Assembly: GCF_018998565.1 (NCBI RefSeq)
Contig: NZ_JAHNZO010000006.1
Coordinates: 221,646-285,645 of the forward strand
DNA from: Paenibacillus oleatilyticus
GTDB taxonomy: Bacteria; Bacillota; Bacilli; Paenibacillales; NBRC-103111
Direction: 5' to 3'
DNA: 64,000 nucleotides
The position numbers and the translations under genes are program-made. The notes under the pieces are model-generated. The model did not search any database and was not told the DNA's origin. It worked only from the letters and a program-made list of their open reading frames with translations. Within the stretch, counting starts at the first letter, position 1. Each line of letters opens with the position of its first letter. Below, piece after piece: positions 35,368 through 44,427 of this stretch.

Positions 35368-35387
35368 TAATTGACTATAGTCAATTA
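35368..35387. repeat. 20-bp perfect palindrome
   Basis: TAATTGACTATAGTCAATTA reads the same on both strands. It contains TTGAC on both strands and lies between the toxin-antitoxin module and the small RNA terminator. A dimeric regulator site is likely. The surrounding 35250-35411 stretch holds no convincing gene. Confidence 0.6.
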
Positions 35388-35411
35388 GACACGATTTTCG
35401 ACATTATAAAC

Positions 35412-35510
35412 AAAAAGTAGCCCCCGGCCGGTAAAAGACGGAAGCTACTTTTAATCAAGCTTACTTTGCTACAATTGGCCGAGGTCTCGCACACCTTGGC
35501 CTTGTTGTCT
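35412..35510 (-). ncRNA. Predicted small RNA with own promoter and terminator
   Basis: Minus-strand promoter: TTGCGA (+ strand 35541-35546), 18 bp, TAGAAT (+ strand 35517-35522). The transcript of about 100 nt would contain a strong hairpin (GGCC-AGGT with ACCT-GGCC, around 35476-35500) and end at a bidirectional terminator with AAAAGTAGC (35413-35421) and GCTACTTTT (35444-35452). No coding frame is present. It could be a second antisense or trans-acting regulator. Confidence 0.5.
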
Positions 35511-35620
35511 TACTTAATTCTACTCCAGTTTGTCTGTAATTCGCAATACCATATATAATATTTCACTGTTAATTAAATGTATTCTTTTCGTCGTCCAATT
35601 ATGGATGGCTTTTATTTTGC

Positions 35621-35647
35621 AATAAAATATCACTTTCATCGGGATAA
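35621..35647 (+). repeat. 27-nt element repeated at 18239 (copy 2)
   Basis: AATAAAATAT-CAC-TTTCATCGGGA-TAA, 24/27 identical to the element at 18239-18265 and placed immediately before the ribosome binding site of the 55-residue gene at 35662. Confidence 0.45.
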
Positions 35648-35661
35648 AAAGGAGCCACATC

Positions 35662-35829
35662 ATGAAAGTAAAAATTCAAAACTTTAAAATTGAAGGCACT
35701 CCAGAAGAAGTTCACACTTTTCTTAATTTGCTACAAAACAAAAAAGCAATTTCAAAAGCTCCAAATGTGTCATGGTATACAACTACATGTGAAACCCTAA
35801 ATTGGGATATTGGGACAATCACTAATTAA
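35662..35829 (+). CDS. Small phage protein (55 aa), function unknown
   Basis: AAAAGGAG precedes an ATG opening a 55-codon frame (MKVKIQNFKIEGTPEEVHTF, then LLQNKKAIS and an aromatic C-terminus). The opening resembles short antiterminator- or inhibitor-like phage peptides but no family is named. It starts a new block after the small RNA region and precedes the fibre genes. Confidence 0.55.
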   Translation: MKVKIQNFKIEGTPEEVHTFLNLLQNKKAISKAPNVSWYTTTCETLNWDIGTITN

Positions 35830-35857
35830 ACGAAAAGTGAAATGGAGGTGAACAAAA

Positions 35858-37024
35858 CTGATTTCACATTTATACGACCAATATAATGATCCTTTGCTCA
35901 TCACATGGCGACGTGGGACGACGGACGACCCATACAAAGAAAGAATGGACTCGTTACCTGTCATCAATAATCAGATTACTTTGCTTGAAATTCCATCTCA
36001 ATTTCACAAAGTTAAAATTTCTGGCTTCACAGAAATCGATCAAGAAGTATTCGACAGACGAAATACTGAGCTTCAGCCAAATGAGATCCTAGTCAATTAT
36101 TCAAATGGGAATATTCAATTTCATCCATCTCATGAAGCGAAAACTTTTCTTTGTACATACTTTGGCCGTGGCCTCATTCTATACCCAGCGTCACGTGTGT
36201 ATGCTCTTATTCAACGAAATCCAGATGTGACCAAGACTCTACAGGAAATTATAGATGAGATTCATGGGCGAATGGAGGAGTATGTTTCTCTTCTGACCGA
36301 GGTACGTCAAGCAATTACAAACGCAAGAAACGCAACCGATAATGCAAATCGTGCAGCAGATAATGCCGTTTTGGCAAAAGAAGGAGCAATTGATGCAACC
36401 AACAAAGCCCTTGATGCTGCTGCAAGTACAATTATGGTTTATAAAGAACCTGTTCCTAAATTTGATGATCTAAAGAAAATTTACCCTAATCCTGAGAACG
36501 GATGGAGGGTAATGATTGAAAGCACAGGTGAGATTTATCGATATGATGGAATCAAGGATAACACTTGGAAACTGATTGATAACTACAGTGGATCGTCGTT
36601 ACCATATGCTTCAGAAATATCAAATGGATTACTCAAGAAGGAAGACTTCTCGAACTTCATCCATAGACATGTTATTTTCTCTATTCCTCATATTCCAAAT
36701 ATGGGAGTGCAGAATTATACTCAGCAGTTCCCATTTGACGGACAAATTGAAAAAGTGACTGCTATTTGTACAAAGTCAGGTATGATTTCTCCAACTGAAA
36801 TTCAAGTTGAGAAAATAGATGAGTCTAAGTATGATCCAAATGCTCAATGGAATAGTATCTTTTATCAGAATATCATTTTTCAGCCAAACGAATATAAAGG
36901 TTCAACACCAACTTTAAAGACATCACAGATAAACAAAGGTGATTACTTAAGGATCAATCTTGTCCAATTGGATAATAACATCAAAGGTTTAACTATTCAG
37001 TTGGATATAAAAACAAAGAATTAA
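35858..37024 (+). CDS. Tail fibre/baseplate upper protein with coiled coil; probable non-ATG start
   Basis: The reading frame is open from 35852. The only well-placed ribosome binding site (GGAGGTG, 35844-35850) is followed after about 7 bases by CTG (35858) and ATT (35861); a TTG at 35894 has no site. The residues between (ISHLYDQYNDPLLITWRRGT) look like real N-terminal protein sequence, so CTG or ATT is the likely start. Residues ~90-150 form an alanine/asparagine-rich coiled coil (ARNATDNANRAADNAVLAKE) typical of trimeric fibres; the C-terminal part is beta-rich. It probably anchors the following adhesins to the baseplate. Confidence 0.65.
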   Translation: MISHLYDQYNDPLLITWRRGTTDDPYKERMDSLPVINNQITLLEIPSQFHKVKISGFTEIDQEVFDRRNTELQPNEILVNYSNGNIQFHPSHEAKTFLCTYFGRGLILYPASRVYALIQRNPDVTKTLQEIIDEIHGRMEEYVSLLTEVRQAITNARNATDNANRAADNAVLAKEGAIDATNKALDAAASTIMVYKEPVPKFDDLKKIYPNPENGWRVMIESTGEIYRYDGIKDNTWKLIDNYSGSSLPYASEISNGLLKKEDFSNFIHRHVIFSIPHIPNMGVQNYTQQFPFDGQIEKVTAICTKSGMISPTEIQVEKIDESKYDPNAQWNSIFYQNIIFQPNEYKGSTPTLKTSQINKGDYLRINLVQLDNNIKGLTIQLDIKTKN

Positions 37025-37044
37025 TTTAAGGAGGATTAAACAAT

Positions 37045-37533
37045 ATGGCATCTCCAATTTTTCAGTGGATGGATATCTCAAATACAACACAAGTCACATC
37101 AATACCTTTTGGCCAAATTGATGCTGGCAACACTTCACCTGATACTACAGTTCTAATCTGGAATAATCGCGGTGGTACTTCAGCGGTTGCTGACGCAACA
37201 AATTGCTCCATTACGACGAAAGATGTTAGTGGTGGTAATGGTGGGACAGATGCAAGTAATATTACAAATGAAGTAGTATTCAAAAAGTTTGTTGAAGTTC
37301 GAGTAGATACAATGTCTGAAACTACCTTTACACCAGTTGGTGGAGTTACAACGAAAGCTATAAAAGCAGGCGGTTCTGCTCCAGCAGGAACTATAAAGGG
37401 ATCTATCAACGATGGAACAAAAACAAATGCAAAGGATAACTTTGCTCAAGTAACAACCCACATTAAGATCGATCCACTTGCCACAGCAGGTAATGTTGAT
37501 TTTCTTATGCGTATCGCTTATCAGCATTCTTAA
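37045..37533 (+). CDS. Small virion protein, function unknown
   Basis: A 162-residue glycine/threonine/alanine-rich, beta-rich protein with site AAGGAGG. It opens MASPIFQWMDISNTTQVTSI, with an IPFGQIDAGNTSPDTTVLIW stretch similar in style to tail-surface or decoration proteins. A terminator follows. No family recognised. Confidence 0.5.
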   Translation: MASPIFQWMDISNTTQVTSIPFGQIDAGNTSPDTTVLIWNNRGGTSAVADATNCSITTKDVSGGNGGTDASNITNEVVFKKFVEVRVDTMSETTFTPVGGVTTKAIKAGGSAPAGTIKGSINDGTKTNAKDNFAQVTTHIKIDPLATAGNVDFLMRIAYQHS

Positions 37534-37567
37534 TAGATAATAAATAAAATATACAAATCACTAAACA

Positions 37568-37592
37568 GCCCATCTAATAAGGTGGGCCTTTT
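37568..37592 (+). terminator. Rho-independent terminator
   Basis: GCCCATC (37568-37574) with GGTGGGC (37581-37587, one T-G pair) and CCTTTT. Confidence 0.7.
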
Positions 37593-37619
37593 ACATTTCA
37601 ATGCAATGGAGTGATCTTA

Positions 37620-38222
37620 ATGATTAATCGTTTTTTAGATAGTCCAGTTAAAACACAAGATTTTATATGGCTTGCAGCATACATGGATGGAACATTTTTA
37701 TCTGAATTTAGTTATGACTCACAAAAAGAAAACAGTTTTTATGCAATTGAGAAAGACAGGCTCATACGTTTTGGGCTTATTGGCTATGGAATGAATTTTT
37801 ATTACGAAGTATTAGGCGGAACTTTCAAATTAGCTGGACAGATGGTTGAGGTTATTTACAAGACGGATGAAAAAGAATATTATCTCACTGGTCAACAAAT
37901 GATGTATCAAGATCTGATTCAGTACAAAGATGCTGAAGCAACATTAAATTTATTCGAGGGTGCTGGAGCCACCAACAGTAAAATCACACAATATAACTTT
38001 GGATACAAGCAAAATTTAAAAATAGATGATGCTAATTTTAATTTCAAGGCAATTTGTCATATTCCTTATGGTAAACCCATTTACTTGAGTTTGAGAATTA
38101 GTGCGGATTCAAACTTAAATGGGAGACTATGTATAAGAAAAAATGGACTTACCATAGAAGAGTTTGATGCTCCACTTAAGGCAAATGTAGCTGGACAATT
38201 GAATTGGGAGTTGACGATGTAA
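37620..38222 (+). CDS. Fibre-module protein, function unknown
   Basis: Start at the ATG behind GGAG (200 residues); an in-frame start three codons earlier lacks a site. Beta-rich, opening MINRFLDSPVKTQDFIWLAA, with an IRFGLIGYGMNFYYEVLGG segment. Its stop overlaps the start of the next gene by one base (TAATG). Probably a structural component linking the fibre to the following adhesins. Confidence 0.5.
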   Translation: MINRFLDSPVKTQDFIWLAAYMDGTFLSEFSYDSQKENSFYAIEKDRLIRFGLIGYGMNFYYEVLGGTFKLAGQMVEVIYKTDEKEYYLTGQQMMYQDLIQYKDAEATLNLFEGAGATNSKITQYNFGYKQNLKIDDANFNFKAICHIPYGKPIYLSLRISADSNLNGRLCIRKNGLTIEEFDAPLKANVAGQLNWELTM

Positions 38223-39268
38223 TGGCAGTGATAATTACGAGTAATAAAAGTGTTGATATCAATCAGGGGATAAAAACAAATGTTGAAATTATTGATGGAA
38301 AGTTACTCTTGAAAATTGTTAGGCAATATAACCGACCAAGTGAAACAAACTCTATTCCAAAGATGACTTCTAATACTACACCAAGTCCTTTTGTTGTGAC
38401 AGCTTCATCTGTCTATAGTGCAACATATGATGCATGGAAGGCTTTCAATGGGACAATTTCTGATGTTTATGATTGTTGGGTTTCTGCAGATGGTCTTAAA
38501 AATGGATGGATAAAATTTGACTTTTACTCACCTAAAGCAATATGCAACTACTCAATAGTGAACAGGAATTATTCTACCGCAATTTCAACTGCACCTAAAG
38601 ATTGGACATTTGAAGGAAGCAATAATGATAGTGATTGGATTACCCTTGATGTAAGATCTAATGAAACAAATTGGTTAATAAGTCAAAAAAGAACTTATTC
38701 GTTTCTTAATAACACCAAATACAGATACTATCGTCTCAATGTTACTTCAAATAATGGAGAAGCTTTTATTGCAATTGGGGACATTGAAATGATGGAATCT
38801 GTTCTGGCAAATATTTATTCTGATAGCGGAACATATGAGTCAAATACACTTGATTTAGGACAATACTTCAGACAGGTTAAATCTATTTCAGCAATCAAAG
38901 GAGTCCCAACTGGCACAGAAGTAAAAGTTTACACATCGACTTCTACAGATAATCTAACTTTCTCGCCATATTCTCTTGTTGATGTAAATGGAATCATTAC
39001 TTCACCACAAGCGCGTTTTATTAAAATTAAAGTTGAGCTAATTGGAAAATTAGAATTACAAAATGTAACCTTGAACAGTTTTTCTTCACAAGAAGCATCT
39101 CAGTTTCAACCTGATGATCAAACACTATTCGATAAAGGATTACAATTAAAAACAGTTTACATAGATAATATGCAGAAAGACTCTGCTTGGAATGAAACAG
39201 GAAGTCTATTTAGAAAGTCTCTTGATAAATCAATATTTCGACAAATTGATAAGATAGAGGTGATTTAA
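38222..39268 (+). CDS. Adhesin with F5/8 type C (discoidin) domain
   Basis: 348 residues from the ATG that overlaps the previous stop. Residues ~50-200 form a discoidin/F5-8 type C domain: MTSNTTPSPFVVTASSVYS, DAWKAFNG, WIKFDFYSPKAICNYSIVNR, PKDWTFEGSNNDSDWITLD and YRYYRLNVTSNNG. Such domains bind carbohydrates. The same module recurs in the gene at 39993 with high similarity, so the two arose by duplication. The rest is beta-rich. Confidence 0.75.
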   Translation: MAVIITSNKSVDINQGIKTNVEIIDGKLLLKIVRQYNRPSETNSIPKMTSNTTPSPFVVTASSVYSATYDAWKAFNGTISDVYDCWVSADGLKNGWIKFDFYSPKAICNYSIVNRNYSTAISTAPKDWTFEGSNNDSDWITLDVRSNETNWLISQKRTYSFLNNTKYRYYRLNVTSNNGEAFIAIGDIEMMESVLANIYSDSGTYESNTLDLGQYFRQVKSISAIKGVPTGTEVKVYTSTSTDNLTFSPYSLVDVNGIITSPQARFIKIKVELIGKLELQNVTLNSFSSQEASQFQPDDQTLFDKGLQLKTVYIDNMQKDSAWNETGSLFRKSLDKSIFRQIDKIEVI

Positions 39269-39973
39269 TTGTCCATAAAAAAATACTTATTTTTAGATAA
39301 CAATGAAGTGAAGGTTTACCCAACACCATACACTGAAGATCTTTGTACAGGGGGCACTCCATTTGCGACGGGTAGTAATAGTGGAGATGTTCAAAATGCG
39401 TTTGATAATGATCCGACAACTTCTTGGGGATATGGACAAGGATCTAACTATTATGTAGGGTATGTGAATATTGGCTATGATTTTGGTGATTCAAACAAGA
39501 GACATGTAAGGCAAATAGTAATATATTCTGCTGGTGCAAGTAATAACGTATCCTCTGTGATTATTCAAAGTTCAGATGATAATGTTACTTGGTTCTCTTT
39601 GAAAACCCAAACAATAATACCGGACATTAAAAATTATATTGAATTACCTCCCTCAAAACCGCAGCGGTACTGGAGAGTATTGTGCAATTCAATTTCGGGT
39701 ATGACATGGACTGGGTTAGGATACATATGGATGGTTAGAGAAATAGAGATGATGGAAACAGCACCTCAAAATTGGATGATAGTAGGGAATCCCCCAGTCT
39801 CAAAGACAATGTTTGATACAAATGGTATGAATAGTTTGAGTCACCTAAATCGCACGAACAGTACAATTACTAAGATAATGAAGGATGAAGGTACCTTGGG
39901 TCAAGGAAAAATCTATTCGTACGATCTAAATATAAGTAAGTTCCCTGACATTAAAAATATTACTTTTCACTAA
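39269..39973 (+). CDS. Adhesin with diverged F5/8 type C domain
   Basis: 234 residues starting with TTG behind AGAGGTG, directly after the preceding gene. Residues ~30-165 contain a second, more diverged discoidin-like domain (VQNAFDNDPTTSWGYGQGS, YDFGDSNKRHVRQIVIY, VSSVIIQSSDDNVTWFSL, PQRYWRVLCNS, REIEMME). It probably binds cell-surface glycans together with its neighbours. Confidence 0.65.
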   Translation: MSIKKYLFLDNNEVKVYPTPYTEDLCTGGTPFATGSNSGDVQNAFDNDPTTSWGYGQGSNYYVGYVNIGYDFGDSNKRHVRQIVIYSAGASNNVSSVIIQSSDDNVTWFSLKTQTIIPDIKNYIELPPSKPQRYWRVLCNSISGMTWTGLGYIWMVREIEMMETAPQNWMIVGNPPVSKTMFDTNGMNSLSHLNRTNSTITKIMKDEGTLGQGKIYSYDLNISKFPDIKNITFH

Positions 39974-39992
39974 TTAAAAGGCAGGTGAATAA

Positions 39993-42239
39993 ATGGCTAT
40001 CTACAGTCTTAAAGCGGCTCAACGAAACATGAAACAGTGTGGTGTCTCATGGTATAGGTTCAATGAAACAGGTGGAAATGTGATTAATGACAGCAAAGGT
40101 GCTAATTCTGGAACTGCGTATGGAACAGTGATTATCGATGGGGTGAATGGAAAGGCAAGGAAATTTAATGGAACGAGCGATTGTATCTCATTCAACAGTA
40201 AAATTATTCCACTTGGAAAAAAGTCTATTAGATTTAGAATTAGAATTTCAGGAGTGCTTTCAACTGTTGGAACAGTATTGAACAATGGACTTCCACCAGA
40301 AGGAAGTAGTGCAAATGGGGATTATATTTATATTCAAACAAACGGAAACATTGGATGGACGAGTTATCAAGGAACCACCTCTCCAACTGGAAGGAGATTT
40401 ACGCTTGAGTCCACGAAAAGTATTTCTGACGGACAATGGCATGATATCCTATGCGTTTGGGATGGCTCTACAAACCGAGATACCGTGGCTATTTACATTG
40501 ATGATATGTTAACTCCACATGTTACTACAACAGCAGCAAGTAATGAAACTACAACTCAAATATCTAACTTAACCATTGGGAGAACAATGTTAGGCAATTA
40601 TTATCAATTTTTAAATGGCGATTTAGATGAAATAGAAATATATAGCGATATCATTTATCCATATTATGAAAAAATATTAATACTATCAAATGGAGAATAT
40701 AAAAAGTATGATGGTGTCTCATGGATAACAGTTACATCTAATGCACCAACGGAAGAAGATTTTATAAATAATGGCATGGATTCAATTCAAAACTTGAAGA
40801 GTGAAGTTTTTTCTAGATTGAATGATTCTACAGGTAAACCTAAAATTATATACTATTCTGATGATCCCACAAGACCTCTGCCCAATCTTGTAATAACAGC
40901 AAATTATAGTCCCATTGATGAACTAGATGATCCAGAATTGCTTGTTTGGACTGACGACGTGAATTCAAACTTTCAATCAAAAACAACAGCACTTCCAAAA
41001 CCTAGATTGGTAATACCTTTACAGGATCTGAACATTAAAGGAGATTTAAAAAATTTCACATTATCAGCAAATGTAAGTGAGTTGTATTCTGGAAATATTA
41101 TTCCTGCGATGACTTCAAATACCTCGCCTAGTCCATACGTTGCTTCTGCTTCTTCGGCTCATAGTGCGAACTATGATGCATGGAGAGCTTTTAATGGGGG
41201 TGACGGCACTACCTACTGGACTCCGCCAAACGGTACAAAAAGTGGATGGATAAAAATCGATTTGAATAGTCCAAAAATTATTTCACGGTATTCCATTAGA
41301 GCTAATCACCAGTATGCGAATACAGCTTCACCTAAAGAGTGGACATTTGAGGGAAGTAATAACGACAAGGATTGGGTTATTCTTGATACGAGAATAAATG
41401 AGACAAATTGGATTGTAAGTGAAAGAAGGATCTTCACACTTAGCAATTCATCAGGATATCGCTACTATCGTTTAAATGTTTCATCAATAAATGGTATTGG
41501 TGCAGCAGATACTCTTATGATTAATAAAATTGAAATGATGGAACTGGTTTCTGTTCCTGTATTAAGAGTAATTGTAAGTAGTGACTCAGGGAAAACATGG
41601 AATACCTTCGAATCCAATAGTTGGGAACCTGTAACCATCTCAAGCTTATCCAACGTGAAACAGAATGGAATGACATACTCAGAAATAAATTCACTGACAC
41701 AGGATCAATGGAAAGCCTTATCTCAAGATGGGAGATTTCGATTTGCTTATTATCTTGAACAGGATAGTTTTGAGGATACGCTCAAAGTCAATTCTTTGTC
41801 TTCAACACAAGTCCTAACTACTGATACACCAACACTAAATTCATTGACCATTATCTACGATGAGTTAGACAAAAAATACTCAGGACTCATGTTTATGGAT
41901 ACATCCCAACAATATTACTCATCATCAATTGGAGAAATCCTTAAATATTTGGATATGGGAACAATGATTGCTGGTCAAACATCATTGGAAATTCAGGTCA
42001 AATTAACAAACACATACCCCTTTGATGTTAAAAATATTCGACTATGGCCTGAACATAATATTAGTGGTCTTACAATTGAAATGAGCAAATCAAATCAGCC
42101 ATTTATGGGACACTCAAGTCTTACATTCGATCAACTTCTTTTTGATCAGGTAGTTGATTTTTATATTCGTCTCACTGTTGATCCTTCAGCACAATCTGGA
42201 GGGAATTTTGATATACGTGTTCATGCAGAACCAGTATGA
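39993..42239 (+). CDS. Large adhesin with LamG and F5/8 type C domains
   Basis: 748 residues. Residues ~15-225 form a LamG/concanavalin-like domain (RFNETGGNVINDSKGANSG, GKARKFNGTSDCISF, SISDGQWHDILCVWDGSTN, DGDLDEIEIYSD-like end). Residues ~365-510 form a discoidin domain closely similar to that at 38222 (MTSNTSPSPYVASASSAHS, DAWRAFNGG, PKEWTFEGSNNDKDWVILD). The C-terminus is a beta-rich tail with a DNIRLW-like strand. The multidomain carbohydrate-binding build indicates a receptor-binding fibre. Confidence 0.75.
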   Translation: MAIYSLKAAQRNMKQCGVSWYRFNETGGNVINDSKGANSGTAYGTVIIDGVNGKARKFNGTSDCISFNSKIIPLGKKSIRFRIRISGVLSTVGTVLNNGLPPEGSSANGDYIYIQTNGNIGWTSYQGTTSPTGRRFTLESTKSISDGQWHDILCVWDGSTNRDTVAIYIDDMLTPHVTTTAASNETTTQISNLTIGRTMLGNYYQFLNGDLDEIEIYSDIIYPYYEKILILSNGEYKKYDGVSWITVTSNAPTEEDFINNGMDSIQNLKSEVFSRLNDSTGKPKIIYYSDDPTRPLPNLVITANYSPIDELDDPELLVWTDDVNSNFQSKTTALPKPRLVIPLQDLNIKGDLKNFTLSANVSELYSGNIIPAMTSNTSPSPYVASASSAHSANYDAWRAFNGGDGTTYWTPPNGTKSGWIKIDLNSPKIISRYSIRANHQYANTASPKEWTFEGSNNDKDWVILDTRINETNWIVSERRIFTLSNSSGYRYYRLNVSSINGIGAADTLMINKIEMMELVSVPVLRVIVSSDSGKTWNTFESNSWEPVTISSLSNVKQNGMTYSEINSLTQDQWKALSQDGRFRFAYYLEQDSFEDTLKVNSLSSTQVLTTDTPTLNSLTIIYDELDKKYSGLMFMDTSQQYYSSSIGEILKYLDMGTMIAGQTSLEIQVKLTNTYPFDVKNIRLWPEHNISGLTIEMSKSNQPFMGHSSLTFDQLLFDQVVDFYIRLTVDPSAQSGGNFDIRVHAEPV

Positions 42240-42273
42240 TCGTTCCAATACAATGGAATAGGAAGTGGTGATT

Positions 42274-43950
42274 TTGTCAGATGTTTTTATCGATGTTAAA
42301 GGGAGGATAACTATTCTCCCTCATAACAAAATGAGCGGTAAAGTTAAGGTTATTGCTGTTGGCAATGATGAAATCTCGTCATCTGTAAATATTAAGAAGC
42401 CGAATGATTTACCTTCATCAGTTAGTATTTATAGTGATAACGTTATCATCAATCCTATGTTTCCTCCTACATTCGGGAGTCAAAAGAAAGCCAATGTTTC
42501 AATTCTGCATAGGAATGAAATAAGAAGTAACATTAAAATAAATGCAAAAAATAGAATGACTGGTGTTGTGGACATTACGCCACCACCCAAAAAGACAATA
42601 AAATTATTTCCTGTTCAAGATGCTTTCGTTCGCGAAGGGATTCCTACACTCAACTATGGTACTGAGCAATCCATGGCTGTAGGTTACAATTCTCCTTTTA
42701 ATGAATCATACAGAGCGCTGATCCAATTTGATATTTCATCATTGCCAAAAGATATTATCATTGACAAAGCAAGTGTAAACTTATTCTCATCCGAGATAAA
42801 AAAGACAAGCCAACAATTAGGCATCTTTACACTTCAAGCCGAATGGAATGAGATAGGAGTCACATGGAATAATCAGCCTAATATTTCAGATTTATTGGAC
42901 ATTCAAAATGTAAAAGATGGAAAGATATCTTTTGATATTACCAATGAAACAAAAAACTGGCATGATGGTTCAGTATCAAACAATGGATTGGAAATTAAGG
43001 CAGTCAATGAAACTGTGAATGAATACGTTCAATTCAATACGAGAGAGAATCCAATTGATAAACCTTATCTTGAGATAACCTACAGAGATAAAACTATCTA
43101 TAGTTTTGGGAGATCTGAAGTACTTTCAAAAGTATTTATTTATGCTGTAGGTAAGTCAGACTTGAAGGCATCAGTTAGAATTAAGTCATTTGATGAGGCA
43201 TCAATAATTCCTGCAAAGGTGCATATTCTGAATCCGATGTTTATGGAATCCAACGTTGTGATTAGTAAGCCAGATTTAGTGTCCAATGTTACCATTAGGC
43301 AGTCAGGCGAAAGTACTATCTCAGGAAATGTAACGATTCGTCAAAAATTCTTTAGCAATTTAAGATCAAGCATTTCTATTAACGCCCCTGATCGAATTGG
43401 GCGAGTCACGATTCCATACAGAAGTCAAGTTAATGGGAATGTCGTGATAAGGGGATATGATAAACATGATATTCCTGCTAAGATTTCAATCTCACGTGAT
43501 ACTGTATATGCATCGTTACAGATCAGGCAAAAGGGAACAAATGAAGTTACTGCCTCAGTCACAATCAATCGTGGCGAATATCGAGACATAAAAGCCAACG
43601 TTGGCATCTCTCAACCTGAAATCAAAGGTAATGTTCAAATTGTTCACAGTTCCTATATGCCAAGTAGTGTTTTAATTCGACAGAATGTGAATTCTGATAT
43701 CTCAAGTGTTGTAGTAATTCCACATAGGAAGGATATTCTTGGGTCTGTCGAAATAGTTGGCGCTTCTATGATTCCATCATCAGTTTACATAAACTCCGAA
43801 TTCATTAGGGCAAATGTTCGTATTCCTGCTTATCAGACAAACGACATTCGAGGCAAGGTTACGATTCGAGTAAAGTGGATTAGTGATTTACGATGTTCTT
43901 TGCATATTGGCGGAGATAATGTTTTAGGTGGATATGTTTATATTCTTTAA
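42274..43950 (+). CDS. Fibre protein with DNRLRE-type domain inside beta-repeats
   Basis: Start placed at TTG 42274 (MSDVFIDVKGRITI), with AGGAAGTGG upstream; a GTG three codons earlier sits on the site itself. Residues ~110-270 form a DNRLRE-type beta domain (DAFVREGIPTLNYGTEQSM, YRALIQFDISSLPKDIII, WNEIGVTWNNQPNISDLL). Before and after it lie many short repeats of the form SNVTI / GNVVI / SSVYI spaced ~15-20 residues apart, suggestive of a stacked beta structure as in fibre shafts. It is the last gene of the adhesin block. Confidence 0.6.
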   Translation: MSDVFIDVKGRITILPHNKMSGKVKVIAVGNDEISSSVNIKKPNDLPSSVSIYSDNVIINPMFPPTFGSQKKANVSILHRNEIRSNIKINAKNRMTGVVDITPPPKKTIKLFPVQDAFVREGIPTLNYGTEQSMAVGYNSPFNESYRALIQFDISSLPKDIIIDKASVNLFSSEIKKTSQQLGIFTLQAEWNEIGVTWNNQPNISDLLDIQNVKDGKISFDITNETKNWHDGSVSNNGLEIKAVNETVNEYVQFNTRENPIDKPYLEITYRDKTIYSFGRSEVLSKVFIYAVGKSDLKASVRIKSFDEASIIPAKVHILNPMFMESNVVISKPDLVSNVTIRQSGESTISGNVTIRQKFFSNLRSSISINAPDRIGRVTIPYRSQVNGNVVIRGYDKHDIPAKISISRDTVYASLQIRQKGTNEVTASVTINRGEYRDIKANVGISQPEIKGNVQIVHSSYMPSSVLIRQNVNSDISSVVVIPHRKDILGSVEIVGASMIPSSVYINSEFIRANVRIPAYQTNDIRGKVTIRVKWISDLRCSLHIGGDNVLGGYVYIL

Positions 43951-43957
43951 TGTACAG

Positions 43958-43986
43958 GAGAGTGTCATTTGATGCTCTCTTTTTTA
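43958..43986 (+). terminator. Rho-independent terminator closing the fibre block
   Basis: GAGAG/CTCTC stem with inner TCA/TGA pairing, followed by TTTTTT. Confidence 0.8.
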
Positions 43987-44010
43987 TTTTAAATTAAGTA
44001 GGTGAAGTGT

Positions 44011-44427
44011 TTGGAGAGAATTGATTTATTAGTTAAGACAATAGTAGGTGTGGTCTCAGGATTTGTTTCTATGTTAGTTGGTGGTTTAGGTTTAGTCTTT
44101 ACCGTATTACTTGGACTCATGGCAATTGATTTTATTACTGGACTATTAGCAGGTGCTTTCAACGAAGGATTGCAAAGCAGAAAAGGTGCAAAAGGAATAA
44201 TCAAGAAGGTATATGTTATTTTATTAATCGGCTCTGTTTATCTGATTGAAACGGCAGTTCTAAAATCCAATGGAGTAGTAACAGATGGTATTTCAGGTGC
44301 ATTCTGTTTAATTGAATTTGTAAGCATAACCGAAAACGGTGGACGTATGGGCATCCAAATTCCTGATAAAATCAAGGATTTAATTTCAACATTGAAAAAT
44401 GAAAAGAAAGAAGGCGGAGATAGATGA
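44011..44427 (+). CDS. Phage holin (holin 4/TcdE-like family)
   Basis: Start at TTG with AGGTG six bases upstream (138 residues). Three hydrophobic segments (~10-45, 60-80, 95-115) with the family pattern GLMAIDFITGLLAGAFNEGLQSRKGAKGIIKK then IPDKIKDLISTLKNEKKEGG-type polar tail. It forms membrane holes that let the endolysin out at the end of infection. The stop overlaps a following ATG (ATGA). Confidence 0.8.
   Translation: MERIDLLVKTIVGVVSGFVSMLVGGLGLVFTVLLGLMAIDFITGLLAGAFNEGLQSRKGAKGIIKKVYVILLIGSVYLIETAVLKSNGVVTDGISGAFCLIEFVSITENGGRMGIQIPDKIKDLISTLKNEKKEGGDR

Noticed and set aside
35190..35420. 76-codon plus-strand frame downstream of the toxin gene
   Set aside because: Runs through the toxin terminator and the 20-bp palindrome, has no ribosome binding site and a non-protein-like composition.
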